Shown piece by piece: positions 39,612 through 49,138 of a DNA stretch of 64,000 bases. This DNA is from Streptococcus thermophilus (GTDB taxonomy: Bacteria; Bacillota; Bacilli; Lactobacillales; Streptococcaceae): assembly GCF_010120595.1 (NCBI RefSeq), contig NZ_CP038020.1, positions 2,038,269-2,102,268 of the forward strand, in the 5' to 3' direction. The translations under genes were made by a program, and so were the position numbers. The stretch's first letter is position 1, and each line of letters starts with the position of its first letter. Below the pieces are notes generated by a model, which ran no database searches, was not told the origin of the DNA, and saw only the letters and a list, made by a program, of their open reading frames with translations.

Positions 39612-40442
39612 TTATTTCAAATCACTGACGTAATCGCCACCGAAGTATTCCTTACTGAGTTTGGCAAGGGTTCCATCCTTCTTAAGCTCTTTGATACGTT
39701 TATTGACAAAAGTCTTGAGTTCCTTACCTTGCTTATTTTTTGAGAAAATAAGGTATTCAAGACCATCAGTCTTCATACCGATATCGTCTTTAAGCTTGTT
39801 TACAGCCAACTTATAGCCTTGATCTTTAACAATGTACTCAGACGAAATGGCATCATAAAGGATAAAATCAATTTTTCCTTCTTGAATGTGTTGAACGCGT
39901 GTTGAAAGACCCGTCGAGCTAGAAGCGTAATTGATTGTAATTGGTGTCTTGTCCGCATTGGCGTGGTTCCAGTTTTCAAGCAACTGAGCGTAGTTAGTGC
40001 CAGGAAGCACTTCTGTTGTCTTACCAGACAAATCGTCTAGGCTAGTATACTTTGTACCCTCAGCACTGATGATTGCATAGTTAGAACGTGAAATTGGATC
40101 TGAAAAACTATATTTCTGTGCACGCTCTTCATTGTAGTTAAAATCATTAGCTGCAATCTGATAACGTCCAGAATCCACCCCTGTCAAGATGGAATCAAAA
40201 GGCGTCGTTACAAACTTGACCTCATACTTGTCTGAATCCTTAAAAACAGCCTTTACCAAATCAATATCATAACCCTTGAAGTCATCACCTTTTTTAAAAG
40301 TGAAAGGTGCCGTATCAGAGTCAGTCGCAACAGTAATCGTCTGCTTTTCACCAGATACCTTACTGTCACCTTTGTTTCCACAAGCTGCCAAAGTCAAAAC
40401 CGACAAACCAAGAATCCCTATGCCTGCAAGCCATTTTTTCAT
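39612..40442 (-). CDS. Polar amino-acid ABC binding lipoprotein (possibly cystine)
   Basis: The 276-residue lipoprotein starts at the ATG at 40442 (MKKWLAGIGILGLSVLTLAAC) with GAGGAA upstream; lipobox LAAC. The SBP family 3 features VATDSDTAPFTFKKGDDFKGYDIDLVKAVF and the C-terminal KELKKDGTLAKLSKEYFGGDYV are clear. Among streptococcal homologues, cystine/polar amino-acid transporters look closest, but the substrate is an inference. It is the promoter-proximal gene of the transporter. Confidence 0.88.
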   Translation of the reverse strand: MKKWLAGIGILGLSVLTLAACGNKGDSKVSGEKQTITVATDSDTAPFTFKKGDDFKGYDIDLVKAVFKDSDKYEVKFVTTPFDSILTGVDSGRYQIAANDFNYNEERAQKYSFSDPISRSNYAIISAEGTKYTSLDDLSGKTTEVLPGTNYAQLLENWNHANADKTPITINYASSSTGLSTRVQHIQEGKIDFILYDAISSEYIVKDQGYKLAVNKLKDDIGMKTDGLEYLIFSKNKQGKELKTFVNKRIKELKKDGTLAKLSKEYFGGDYVSDLK

Positions 40443-40729
40443 ATCTATATTCCTCAATACTTTTATTAATAGTAAGTGATGACAGTTTACCATATTTATC
40501 CCAACTCGTCTAATAATAAAAACCTAAGTGGTGATAGAAAATGGTTATAGGGGTGAGGATAGAAATAACAAGATAGAAAAAAGCTACCATACCAGTAACA
40601 ACTCTTTTCATCTTTAACTTACTACATTATATTATATTGATTGTCTAATATTCATGTAAAATACTATCATCTTATCACTCCTATATAATCCTAAGAGAGA
40701 AAATAACTAAAAATAATCTATTATCCACA

Positions 40730-41433
40730 CTACTTGTCCTTACCCGATAACTTATTACTTGAGTCGCTACTATGTTCAGGTTGATAGTCTGACAAATCCT
40801 TATGGATACGTTCAGCATAAACGGCTTTATTTCCTGATTCAGCATGGTCAACCAGATCCTCGACAAGTTCTTTATAATTTTTTGTAGAGATAGTCCAGTT
40901 GACCCCATTATCTTCGATAAATTGAAGTTCCTTTCCAAATTATCTGAACCTGTCAAAGGTATACAGAACAATTCTTTATCAATATCCTTAAATTGCGTTA
41001 AATCACCGTTAAAGTTTTCACACTAAAGGAACTTTGTTGTGAGATCTTTGCCCTTACCCTTTTCATCATTACTCTTATCAGATTGGTTCCAGTACTTCAA
41101 CTTGTCAATATTAATACCATAGGGACTCATAAGGAGAGTACGAACAGCAGCTTCAGCACCATGGAAACTAACAGAGAGTGAAGTAAAAGTCACTGTTGCT
41201 TCATCTTTCTTGACTTTCACTTCCTTCAGTTTATAGTCCTGAATCTTGCCAATCATATTACGGCTTACCCTGAGAAACTTTGAAAACACTTGAGTTGGTG
41301 TCTTAGTATTAGCCTTGACACGTTATGTCGAAGTTGATTCGTTTTTTCTTTTCAGCTGACTTATTTGAAGCACAGGCTACAAGAACCAAGCATGTTGCTA
41401 AAATCAAGCCCAGATACGTAAAAACTTTTTCAT
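40730..41433 (-). pseudogene. Decayed lipoprotein
   Basis: The ATG at 41433 is followed by an A run one base too short. In the shifted frame KVFTYLGLILATCLVLVAC is a lipoprotein signal peptide. Another shift leads to QVFSKFLRVSRNMIGKIQDYKLKEVKVKKDEATVTF, then a TAG (TTKFL-stop-CENFNGDL). A last shift leads to DNGVNWTISTKNYKELVEDLVDHAESG and the true stop at 40730. At least three frameshifts and one stop show advanced decay. Function unknown; it may have been a DUF5105-like streptococcal lipoprotein. Confidence 0.75.
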
Positions 41434-41548
41434 TACTTTTATTATCTCATTTCTATTACTTACTAATTAAGATAGCACAGGTCTAATGATGCTTTAAGGT
41501 CAACTAGCAACGCAAAAAGTCAAAACTCTACTATTATATAATCACGAA

Positions 41549-42652
41549 TCACGCCAAATCGTCTAAGTCTAACTGTCTACCTTCTTGGTCTTCCAAACCT
41601 GTCAGCGTAACACCAAGCAGGCGAACGCCACTACTATTTTCCTCCAGCTGATCAAAAATACTATGAGAAATCCTATCGATGGTGTCAAAATCCTGGGTTG
41701 ATTTGTCCAAGGTCATACGTTTGGTTAGGGTTGAGAAGTCCGAATAACGAACCTTGATGACAATGATACGACCGACTTTTTTAGCTTTCTGGGCGCTTTC
41801 CGCTACCCGTTTAGCATTTTTAGTCAACTCAGCCTTGATGTCATCTTCATTATACAGGAGCTTACCATAGGTTCGCTCACTTCCGATAGATTTACGGACA
41901 CGATTAGGCTTTACTGGGCTATTGGAAATGCCTCTAGCCTTGCGAAAGAGGTCAAAGCCAAAACGTCCAAAGCGGTCTATTAAGGTTGTCTCAGAAATTT
42001 TCAGAAGATCGGCACCGGTGTAGATGTCCATGTCATGAAGACGTTCAACTGACTTTTTACCTACCCCATGAAACTTTTCAATGGGTAGCTTTTCCAAAAA
42101 GTCCTGAGCTTCCTCTGGCAATACCACCGTCAAACCAGCAGGCTTTTGAAAATCAGAGGCGAGTTTGGCGATAAATTTATTATAGGAAACGCCTGCTGAA
42201 CAAGTCAGATGGAGTTCCTGCCAGATATCATACTGGATAAACTTGGCTACCTTAACCGCTGATTTGATACCAAGCTTATTTATCGTCACATCAAGATAGG
42301 CTTCATCGATAGACATAGGCTCAACCAAGTCGGTATAGCGTTTAAAAATCTCGCGAATTTGCATCCCTACCTCTCGGTAATGGCTATAATTTCCTGAGAT
42401 AAAGACAGCGTTAGGACAACGTTCATAGGCTTCCTTAGAAGACATGGCTGAATGGACACCATATTTTCTAGCCTCGTAATTACAGGTTGATACCACACCA
42501 CGTCCCCCTGTTTTTCTAGGATCGTGACCGATAATAACTGGCTTTTCCTTAAGACTGGGGTCATCCCTCATCTCAACCTGAGCAAAAAAGGCGTCCATGT
42601 CAATATGGATGATTTTCCGACTGGTATCATTTATTAGAGGAAACTCTAACAT
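41549..42652 (-). CDS. dinB: DNA polymerase IV
   Basis: A 367-residue Y-family polymerase with catalytic motifs [12 protein letters not shown] and SIDEAYLD. It has the helix-hairpin-helix thumb ([16 protein letters not shown]) and the little-finger domain ([11 protein letters not shown]). It performs error-prone translesion synthesis. No C-terminal clamp motif is obvious beyond LDDLA. Confidence 0.95.
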   Translation of the reverse strand: MLEFPLINDTSRKIIHIDMDAFFAQVEMRDDPSLKEKPVIIGHDPRKTGGRGVVSTCNYEARKYGVHSAMSSKEAYERCPNAVFISGNYSHYREVGMQIREIFKRYTDLVEPMSIDEAYLDVTINKLGIKSAVKVAKFIQYDIWQELHLTCSAGVSYNKFIAKLASDFQKPAGLTVVLPEEAQDFLEKLPIEKFHGVGKKSVERLHDMDIYTGADLLKISETTLIDRFGRFGFDLFRKARGISNSPVKPNRVRKSIGSERTYGKLLYNEDDIKAELTKNAKRVAESAQKAKKVGRIIVIKVRYSDFSTLTKRMTLDKSTQDFDTIDRISHSIFDQLEENSSGVRLLGVTLTGLEDQEGRQLDLDDLA

Positions 42653-42837
42653 GGCTCCCTGCCTCCTTTCTCAGATTTATCTCATTGTAAAGCTTTTCAC
42701 ATAAAACTTTAGGACTACAAAGCATTCTCCCCTTATGATACCAAAATCTATCAAAAAATAGAAATTTATAATACAGATTTATTGTTTTCAAAACTGTATT
42801 ATAAAAGAATGTCTCTAAAAACGGAGTTTTAAAGTTA

Positions 42838-42863
42838 TGTAAGCGGTTACTGTATGATATAAT
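42838..42863 (+). promoter_or_regulatory. pflB promoter with cre-like (CcpA) site
   Basis: TGTAAGCGGTTACT (42838-42851) matches the CcpA cre consensus TGWAANCGNTNWCA except at the last base. It sits directly upstream of the -10 TATAAT (42858-42863). Carbon-dependent control by CcpA is expected. Confidence 0.65.
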
Positions 42864-42865
42864 AC

Positions 42866-42907
42866 TTCTAGAGAATGTAACAGATGATTTTGTTACATTC
42901 TCTAGAA
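42866..42907 (+). promoter_or_regulatory. 17-bp perfect hairpin at the 5' end of pflB mRNA
   Basis: Positions 42866-42882 are perfectly complementary to 42891-42907 with an 8-base loop. The predicted transcription start (7-8 bases after the -10) falls at the foot of the stem. It ends 8 bases before the RBS ATAGGAG. It may stabilise the mRNA or bind a regulator as DNA. Confidence 0.7.
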
Positions 42908-42929
42908 AGTACTATAGGAGATCCAAACT

Positions 42930-45239
42930 ATGGCAACGGTTAAAACTAACACAGATGTTTTTGAAAAAGCGTGGGAAGGCTTTAAAGGAACTGACTGGAA
43001 AGAAAAAGCAAGTGTGTCTCGCTTCGTACAAGCAAACTACACACCATATGATGGTGATGAAAGCTTCCTTGCAGGACCAACTGAACGCTCACTTAAAATC
43101 AAAAAAATCATTGAAGAAACTAAAGCTCACTACGAAGAAACTCGTTTCCCAATGGATACTCGTCCGACATCAATTGCAGATATTCCTGCCGGCTATATTT
43201 CAAAAGACGACGAACTAATCTACGGTATTCAAAATGATGAGTTATTCAAATTGAATTTCATGCCAAAAGGCGGAATTCGTATGGCAGAAACAGCTCTCAA
43301 GGAACATGGCTATGAACCTGATCCAGCTGTTCACGAAATTTTTACAAAACATGTAACTACAGTAAATGACGGTATCTTCCGTGCTTATACATCAAATATC
43401 CGTCGTGCACGTCACGCACACACTGTAACTGGACTTCCAGATGCTTACTCTCGTGGACGTATCATCGGTGTTTATGCTCGCCTTGCTCTTTACGGTGCTG
43501 ACTTCTTGATGCAAGAAAAAGTAAACGACTGGAACTCTATCGAAGAAATCAACGAAGAAACTATTCGTCTTCGTGAAGAAGTTAACCTTCAATACCAAGC
43601 ACTTCAAGATGTTGTTCGCCTTGGTGACCTTTACGGTGTAGATGTTCGTCGTCCAGCCTTCGATACTAAAGAAGCTATCCAATGGACAAACATTGCTTTT
43701 ATGGCTGTATGTCGTGTTATCAATGGTGCGGCTACTTCACTTGGTCGTGTGCCAATCGTCCTTGACATATATTCAGAACGTGACCTTGCTCGTGGTACTT
43801 ACACTGAATCAGAAATCCAAGAATTCGTTGATGATTTTGTCTTGAAACTTCGTACTGTAAAATTCGCACGTACAAAAGCTTACGACGAACTTTACTCAGG
43901 TGACCCAACATTCATCACAACTTCTATGGCTGGTATGGGTGCTGACGGACGTCACCGTGTTACTAAAATGGACTACCGTTTCTTGAACACACTTGATAAT
44001 ATTGGTAACGCTCCAGAACCAAACTTGACAGTTCTCTGGACTGACAAATTGCCATATCCATTCCGTCGCTACTGTATGAAAATGTCACACAAACACTCTT
44101 CAATCCAATACGAAGGTGTGACAACAATGGCTAAAGACGGTTATGGTGAAATGTCATGTATCTCATGTTGTGTATCACCACTTGACCCAGAAAATGAAGA
44201 ACAACGTCACAACATCCAATACTTTGGTGCTCGTGTTAACGTTCTTAAAGCCCTTCTTACTGGTTTGAACGGTGGTTACGACGATGTTCATAAAGACTAC
44301 AAAGTATTTGACATCGATCCAGTCCGTGATGAAGTTCTTGACTTTGACACTATTAAAGCTAACTTAGAAAAATCTCTTGACTGGTTGACTGACACTTACG
44401 TAGATGCCCTTAACATCATCCACTACATGACTGATAAGTACAACTACGAAGCTGTCCAAATGGCCTTCTTGCCAACTAAACAACGTGCTAACATGGGATT
44501 CGGTATCTGTGGTTTTGCCAATACTGTTGATACATTGGCAGCTATCAAATACGCTACAGTTAAAACAATCCGTGACGAAGATGGCTACATCTACGACTAC
44601 GAAACAATCGGTGAATACCCACGTTGGGGTGAAGATGACCCACGTTCAAACGAATTGGCAGAATGGTTGATTGAAGCTTACACTACTCGTCTTCGTAGCC
44701 ACAAACTCTACAAAGATGCAGAAGCTACAGTTTCACTTCTTACAATCACTTCTAACGTTGCTTACTCTAAACAAACTGGTAACTCTCCGGTCCACAAAGG
44801 TGTTTACCTTAACGAAGATGGTACTGTGAACCTTTCTAAACTTGAATTCTTCTCTCCAGGTGCTAATCCATCTAACAAAGCTCGTGGTGGTTGGTTGCAA
44901 AACTTGAACTCACTTGCAAGCCTTGACTTCTCATACGCTGCAGATGGTATCTCACTTACAACTCAAGTTTCTCCACGTGCCCTTGGTAAAACATTCGATG
45001 AACAGGTTGATAACTTGGTAACTATCCTTGACGGATACTTCGAAAACGGTGGACAACATCTTAACTTGAACGTTATGGACTTGTCAGCTGTTTACAAAAA
45101 GATCATGAGCGGTGAAGATGTTATCGTACGTATCTCTGGATACTGTGTAAACACTAAATACCTCACTCCAGAACAAAAAACTGAATTGACACAACGTGTC
45201 TTCCACGAAGTTCTTTCAACGGACGATGCTTTGGGATAA
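42930..45239 (+). CDS. pflB: Pyruvate formate-lyase
   Basis: A 769-residue formate C-acetyltransferase of normal length. The paired active-site cysteines are in [12 protein letters not shown] and the glycyl radical Gly is in [14 protein letters not shown] near the C-terminus. It converts pyruvate plus CoA to acetyl-CoA plus formate without oxygen; in S. thermophilus formate supports purine synthesis and yoghurt co-culture. RBS TAGGAG precedes the ATG. Codon use is strongly biased to highly expressed-type codons. Confidence 0.98.
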   Translation: MATVKTNTDVFEKAWEGFKGTDWKEKASVSRFVQANYTPYDGDESFLAGPTERSLKIKKIIEETKAHYEETRFPMDTRPTSIADIPAGYISKDDELIYGIQNDELFKLNFMPKGGIRMAETALKEHGYEPDPAVHEIFTKHVTTVNDGIFRAYTSNIRRARHAHTVTGLPDAYSRGRIIGVYARLALYGADFLMQEKVNDWNSIEEINEETIRLREEVNLQYQALQDVVRLGDLYGVDVRRPAFDTKEAIQWTNIAFMAVCRVINGAATSLGRVPIVLDIYSERDLARGTYTESEIQEFVDDFVLKLRTVKFARTKAYDELYSGDPTFITTSMAGMGADGRHRVTKMDYRFLNTLDNIGNAPEPNLTVLWTDKLPYPFRRYCMKMSHKHSSIQYEGVTTMAKDGYGEMSCISCCVSPLDPENEEQRHNIQYFGARVNVLKALLTGLNGGYDDVHKDYKVFDIDPVRDEVLDFDTIKANLEKSLDWLTDTYVDALNIIHYMTDKYNYEAVQMAFLPTKQRANMGFGICGFANTVDTLAAIKYATVKTIRDEDGYIYDYETIGEYPRWGEDDPRSNELAEWLIEAYTTRLRSHKLYKDAEATVSLLTITSNVAYSKQTGNSPVHKGVYLNEDGTVNLSKLEFFSPGANPSNKARGGWLQNLNSLASLDFSYAADGISLTTQVSPRALGKTFDEQVDNLVTILDGYFENGGQHLNLNVMDLSAVYKKIMSGEDVIVRISGYCVNTKYLTPEQKTELTQRVFHEVLSTDDALG

Positions 45240-45245
45240 AACAAT

Positions 45246-45277
45246 AAAAGAGCTCGCAATAGCGGGTTCTTTTATTT
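45246..45277 (+). terminator. pflB terminator
   Basis: AAAAGAGCTCGC AATA GCGGGTTCTTTT followed by ATTTTT, right after pflB. Confidence 0.9.
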
Positions 45278-45434
45278 TTGCCAAAAACTAGCTTTCATTA
45301 TATTTTTCTAAATCTACTATAATTTACATTTGACTTTTTCTCGGATTAGCTATAAAATAAAAGCATTTTCGTTTGGTATCTCAAAACACTTCACTTTCAG
45401 AAGTACCTTAGAGAAATATCACCCTGTCACCGTC

Positions 45435-45473
45435 TGACTGCTAGTTTACAAATAACAGGTCAACTAGCAGTCA
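45435..45473 (+). repeat. 12-bp perfect inverted repeat before carbonic anhydrase
   Basis: TGACTGCTAGTT (45435-45446) and AACTAGCAGTCA (45462-45473) are separated by 15 bases, ending 32 bases before the ATG of the carbonic anhydrase pseudogene. It could be an operator or a leader hairpin. The remaining intergenic DNA (45278-45434) shows nothing clear. Confidence 0.5.
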
Positions 45474-45504
45474 TGACAAAAATAACAGCCTATAGGGAGA
45501 AAAG

Positions 45505-46286
45505 ATGAATAAGAAAAGTTTTAAGCTAATTGGATTATTGTCTCTTATAGCAGCTACCATCCTACTCGTATCCTGCCAGTCTGAAACTAAAAGTAAAACC
45601 TCTAAGTCTCAAGAGGTCCAATGGGATATACGGGTATAACTGGTCCTGAACATTGGGGTGACCTTTCTAAAGATTATGAACTCAGCAAGACGGGTAAGGA
45701 ACAATCTCCCATTAATATCACCGGAGCTGAGGACGTTGATTTTCCAGAACTAAACCTTAATAATCAAGAATCAGAAGCCCATGTTAAGAACAACGGTCAC
45801 ACCATTGAAGTCAGCTTTAAAAATCCAAAGAATACCATAACGATTAGTAAGGAAGTTTACAAGTTGCAACAATTCCATTTTCACGCACCAGCTTAGAATG
45901 AAATAAATGGCAAAACCTATCCTCTCGAAGGGCATTTCGTCTACAAGACGGATAATGGAAAAATCACAGTTGTCTCAGCTCTCTATGACTATGGAGACAA
46001 AAACCAAGCCTTGCAATTAATCTGGGATAAAATGCCTCAAGCCGCCAATACTGAAACGGATTTATCTCAGGCTATCTCACCTGATGATTTCTATCCTGAA
46101 AACAAGGACTATTACAACTTTGAAGGCTCATTGACAACATCGCCTTTTACTAAAGGCGTTAACTGGATTGTCTTCAAAAGCCAAGAAACTGTTAGTAAGG
46201 AACAGGTGGAAAAATTCTCTCAAACTCTTGGATTTGAAAATAACCGTCCTATCCAAGATGCAAACGGCCGAAAAATTAAAGCATAA
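45505..46286 (+). pseudogene. Alpha-type carbonic anhydrase, broken
   Basis: The start is the ATG at 45505 with AGGGAGA upstream: MNKKSFKLIGLLSLIAATILL, lipobox VSC. At 45621-45624 a G run is one base short, shifting QVQWGYTGITGPEHWGDL out of frame. Later GAG has become TAG in FHFHAPA-stop-NE, exactly at the zinc-site motif (His-Phe-His ... Glu-Asn-Glu). The rest, including GKEQSPINI and GHFVYK, is recognisable alpha-carbonic anhydrase. It would have been an extracytoplasmic lipoprotein hydrating CO2. Such a pseudogene is known from S. thermophilus. Confidence 0.92.
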
Positions 46287-46336
46287 AACCTATCAAAAGC
46301 TTGATGATAGACTATAATCTTTGCTACACTATTCCT

Positions 46337-46789
46337 ATGATTATCAAACATACAAGAGATACACTTTCAGAGACTTATCTAGATGCTGTGGCTATTCGAA
46401 ACACCGTTTTCGTTAAGGGACAAGGAGTTCCTCGCTTCATCGATATTGATGCCAATGAAGCCTACTGCATTCACTTTGTCCTCTATGATGACAAGGGCCA
46501 GGCTACAGCAACCGTACGACTACTTCCTAACATAGACTTGACACAAGTTACACTCCAACGCATGGCCGTGCTCGACGACTACCAAGGTCAAGGTCTGGGT
46601 AGCATCCTCCTAAAAGAGGCTGAAGATTTCGCTCAAGAGCAGGGCTTCAAATCTATTTCTCTCCATGCCCAACTAGGGGCACTTAAGTTCTATCTCAATA
46701 ATGGCTATCAAGAAGTCGGCCAAATCTTCGAAGAAGCTGGTATCCAACACATTACGGTTGAAAAGTCCTTAATAAGTAAAAAAGCTTAA
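46337..46789 (+). CDS. GNAT-family acetyltransferase
   Basis: The product from the ATG at 46337 (MIIKHTRDTLSETYLDAV) has 150 residues; a TATAAT at 46313-46318 lies upstream of it, so the earlier ATG at 46301 is unlikely. It has the acetyl-CoA motif A VLDDYQGQGLGSILLKEAE and motif B SISLHAQLGALKFYLNNGY. The family acetylates amines; the substrate is unknown. RBS is weak. Confidence 0.82.
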   Translation: MIIKHTRDTLSETYLDAVAIRNTVFVKGQGVPRFIDIDANEAYCIHFVLYDDKGQATATVRLLPNIDLTQVTLQRMAVLDDYQGQGLGSILLKEAEDFAQEQGFKSISLHAQLGALKFYLNNGYQEVGQIFEEAGIQHITVEKSLISKKA

Positions 46790-46821
46790 GCAGTAGATCA
46801 ACTCTGCTTAAGCTTCTTCTT
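46782..46821. terminator. Bidirectional terminator
   Basis: A perfect 12-bp stem AAGCTTAAGCAG/CTGCTTAAGCTT (46782-46793/46804-46815) contains the stop codons of both converging reading frames. T-rich flanks are on both sides. Confidence 0.85.
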
Positions 46822-47012
46822 TTGTTGAAAATATAGAATAGCCATGCTCGATAGCAAGAACTGCCACATTTTCTTTTTTTAATAGCTCTACAATCTTTTT
46901 CCAGTATTTCTATCCTTTTAAAAAAAGTACAAACACTCCCATGTAAACCAAAAAAACAAGAGACAAGCTTTCTTTTCTTAGAGTGTCTACTCGACCGTTT
47001 TTGTCTAGACAT
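46808..47012 (-). pseudogene. Small membrane protein relic
   Basis: The ATG at 47012 gives MSRQKRSSRHSKKRKLVSCFF. By combining frames across T and A runs it continues VYMGVFVLFLKG (a membrane helix) and WKKIVELLKKENVAVLAIEHGYS to a stop at 46808 inside a terminator. Frameshifts in homopolymers break it. I do not know the family; a functional protein of about 65 residues seems to have existed. Confidence 0.45.
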
Positions 47013-47050
47013 ACGTTTTCTCCTATCTAGGGAGTATTATATCATTTTAT

Positions 47051-47101
47051 AAAAAAACAACCCCCGTTATCTAACTATTATTAGATAATGGGGGCTGTTT
47101 T
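47051..47101 (-). terminator. Terminator at left edge of plasmid-like block
   Basis: A 19-bp nearly perfect hairpin (47056-47074 with 47081-47100) with a C5/G5 core is followed on the minus strand by T7. It terminates the hsdS fragment. Confidence 0.9.
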
Positions 47102-47139
47102 AGTAGTCTTTCCTAGGGGTCATTATATAATTATGGACC

Positions 47140-47474
47140 CTAAACAAACATTTTTTGTAAAAAGCCTTTTTTCTGTTCTTTCAACAAATCCAACTTACGT
47201 TGATGAAGAGCGATAGTCTCGTCTAGCTGTTTGAAGAATGAGCCGATTTTATGTTGCTCTTCTAAGCTGGGAATTAATAATAAGTAAGGTTCGATGTGTT
47301 TATTATTGATTTGGGGAATAGTTGATGTGTCTGCAATCTTGTACAATCCTGTCTTATTGATAAAAGTATAGAGCGATACTCAGGATCAATACCTTTTGGT
47401 TCTAGGGCCATCATATTAGTATCCATGTAACTATCTTCTCCCAACATACGTACTTTATTGGTCATTATAGCAGC
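47140..47474 (-). pseudogene. hsdS: C-terminal fragment of type I specificity subunit HsdS
   Basis: Joined frames read NKVRMLGEDSYMDTNMMALEPKGIDPEY, then LYTFINKTGLYKIADTSTIPQINNKHIEP, with one extra base near 47370. The conserved helical spacer EEQHKIGSFFKQLDETIALHQRKLDLLKEQKKGFLQKMF follows. This is the second half of HsdS, the DNA-recognition subunit of type I restriction-modification. The N-terminal target domain is missing; the fragment is joined directly to the relaxase relic at about 47475. Confidence 0.88.
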
Positions 47475-47977
47475 ACCTTTTTAGGTCTTGATCTAAATCA
47501 TCATGAAAGGTTTGCAGATCATGGCGCGTGAGCACTTCTTTAGCCGAGACTTTATAACGTGATTTTTTATTATCAAAAACAACGGGGACAAAGGCATAGT
47601 GCAAGTGAGGGGTTGTTTCGTCATAATGCATGACAGCGGCCACGGTATTTTCTTGACCATAACGTTCATTAAGAAAATTGGTGGTTTCTTCAAAAAAGGC
47701 GCTTTGTTGCTCGTAGGGCGCTTCTGCAAGATCTTCGGGTAGAGAGTGACTATCCAAGTCGCTAACGCCCCTTCACATCGTCTCTTTTCATGCAATAAAC
47801 GTCATTTAAACGCGCATTGAAGCGGGAAACCATATCAGAACCATCCGTCATGATATCTTGATTCAGATAAGTTTTCGACACATCAATTTCTTTGTTGGTG
47901 TGATGGTCGGTTTTACGTTCAAAGTGGACAGCTAAACCGGGTACTGCACCACGCGTATTTTTCTTTAAATGCGCCAT
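47475..47977 (-). pseudogene. MobV/Pre-type plasmid relaxase, truncated and frameshifted
   Basis: It starts at 47977 with MAHLKKNTRGAVPGLAVHFER, preceded by GAGGAG. It keeps motif I and the metal-binding HYDETTPHLHYAFVPV (HxDExxPHxH) that defines MobV. Two small indels near 47700-47765 break the frame and the C-terminal half is gone, replaced by the hsdS tail. Intact homologues on lactic-acid-bacterial plasmids nick oriT for mobilisation. Confidence 0.9.
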
Positions 47978-48010
47978 CAAAAATGTCTCCTCAAAAAAGG
48001 TTTTCCAAGA

Positions 48011-48052
48011 CCAGTATAACACCGTTAAAAATCTGGTATAGCCTGTTATACC
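48011..48052 (-). other. Candidate oriT of the plasmid relic
   Basis: About 35 bases upstream of the relaxase start the minus strand has GGTATA GCCTGT-type inverted arms (48035-48052) followed by GGTGTTATACT (48013-48023). The latter resembles the pMV158-type MobV nick region (GTG/TTATACT, recalled). Position and motif fit an oriT. Confidence 0.45.
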
Positions 48053-48399
48053 AAAATTATATTTTGGACAGGCTCTGCGAGGCACGTCATCGACAAGCGA
48101 TGACAGTAGCGTTTCCCCTTCCTTATGGGGAAACTGCTATTTTTCAGCGCCTATTATCCAGCTAGAAAAACCTCCGGCGGGTCACGCCGTGACAGGGCAA
48201 TTTATCATTGCAGGATCACTTTCAGTGAGAGCATGTCATGCAGAACGCTACCCGCGTGGGGCAAGCTGTTGTCAGCTTAACCACAAAAAAATAAATTGGG
48301 ATAGTATCGGTATCTATCTCAACTTATTCTGAGTGCGTATATATTCCTCATCGTAATCATCTCAATCAAAAATTATGATCAGTATTCAGGATAAGGAAA
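48053..48399. other. Gene-free plasmid-type DNA with several hairpins
   Basis: No gene is seen. It is noticeably GC-richer than the chromosome and holds hairpins such as TAGC-GTTTCCCC/GGGGAAAC-GCTA (48109-48141), GTCACGGCGTGAC (about 48183-48198) and TCACTTTCAGTGA. Such clustered hairpins are typical of plasmid replication or transfer regions, but I could not identify a specific origin. Confidence 0.4.
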
Positions 48400-48453
48400 T
48401 TTTAATTACAACTACAATTACAGGTGTAACTATAGCTGTAGTTGTAATTAAAA
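48400..48453. repeat. 17-bp perfect inverted repeat next to integrase
   Basis: 48400-48416 (TTTTAATTACAACTACA) and 48437-48453 are perfect inverted copies with a 20-base centre that itself holds TTACA/TGTAA. It ends 4 bases before the recombinase stop. It may be a terminator, though GC-poor, or a recombinase binding site. Confidence 0.6.
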
Positions 48454-48456
48454 TAT

Positions 48457-49051
48457 TTAACCAAAATCAATTTGATCTAACATGGTCTCCCGGCTAGCTT
48501 GATCTAAACCAAGATAAGTTAACGTCATGGCTTCACTTGAGTGATTCAATAAATGCATGACTAAACCAATGTTGTAATTCGACTGCGTGTATACGCGATA
48601 GGCGCCTGTTTTGCGCATGGTATGGGTGCCTAGATAGTGATAGTTAATGCTTAGTAGATCGCCAACACGCGCCATCACTTTATAAAACTGTTTGCTCGGT
48701 GATATGTCGATTATGATGGGATGTCGAGGGAAATAACCACTCAGAATTGATATTTTCTTGGACTAGCCAATCATGATATTGCAGCAAGTCTTGTTGCACG
48801 GGCTTTAAATATAACGTGTTCGCTTTACCCGTCTTTTTATCATGAATAAAGGCCGTGTGTTTAACAGAGCCATCTGAATTATAGATATCGGATTTCTTTA
48901 ATGTCATCACATCACTCACCCGCAGCAGGGTGGCTTTGCCAACTTGAAAGATGGTGTAGTTACGGCGACCTGCCCGAAAACTATCTGGTAAGGTGTCTTG
49001 CACCATTTTTAAGACGTTAGAGTCTTTGATTGGGAGTACGATTTGTTGCAT
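48457..49051 (-). pseudogene. Small plasmid-type tyrosine recombinase, frameshifted
   Basis: The N-part (MQQIVLPIKDSNVLKMVQDTL ... TLLRVSDVMTL) has the first catalytic Arg. After a one-base shift near 48690-48720 the C-part carries HTMRKTGAYRVYTQS (His-x-x-Arg), LNHSS and the nucleophile Tyr in MTLTYLGLD. The total of about 190 residues matches the compact integrase/resolvase of lactobacillal and pediococcal plasmids. One frameshift is the only visible lesion. Confidence 0.85.
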
Positions 49052-49138
49052 ATCTATTTAACCTCAATAATAGAACAGTCCTTGCCTATAATTAGTTCAC
49101 TTTTGTCAATGAATGACCAATTTGTCAAAAAATTCGGA

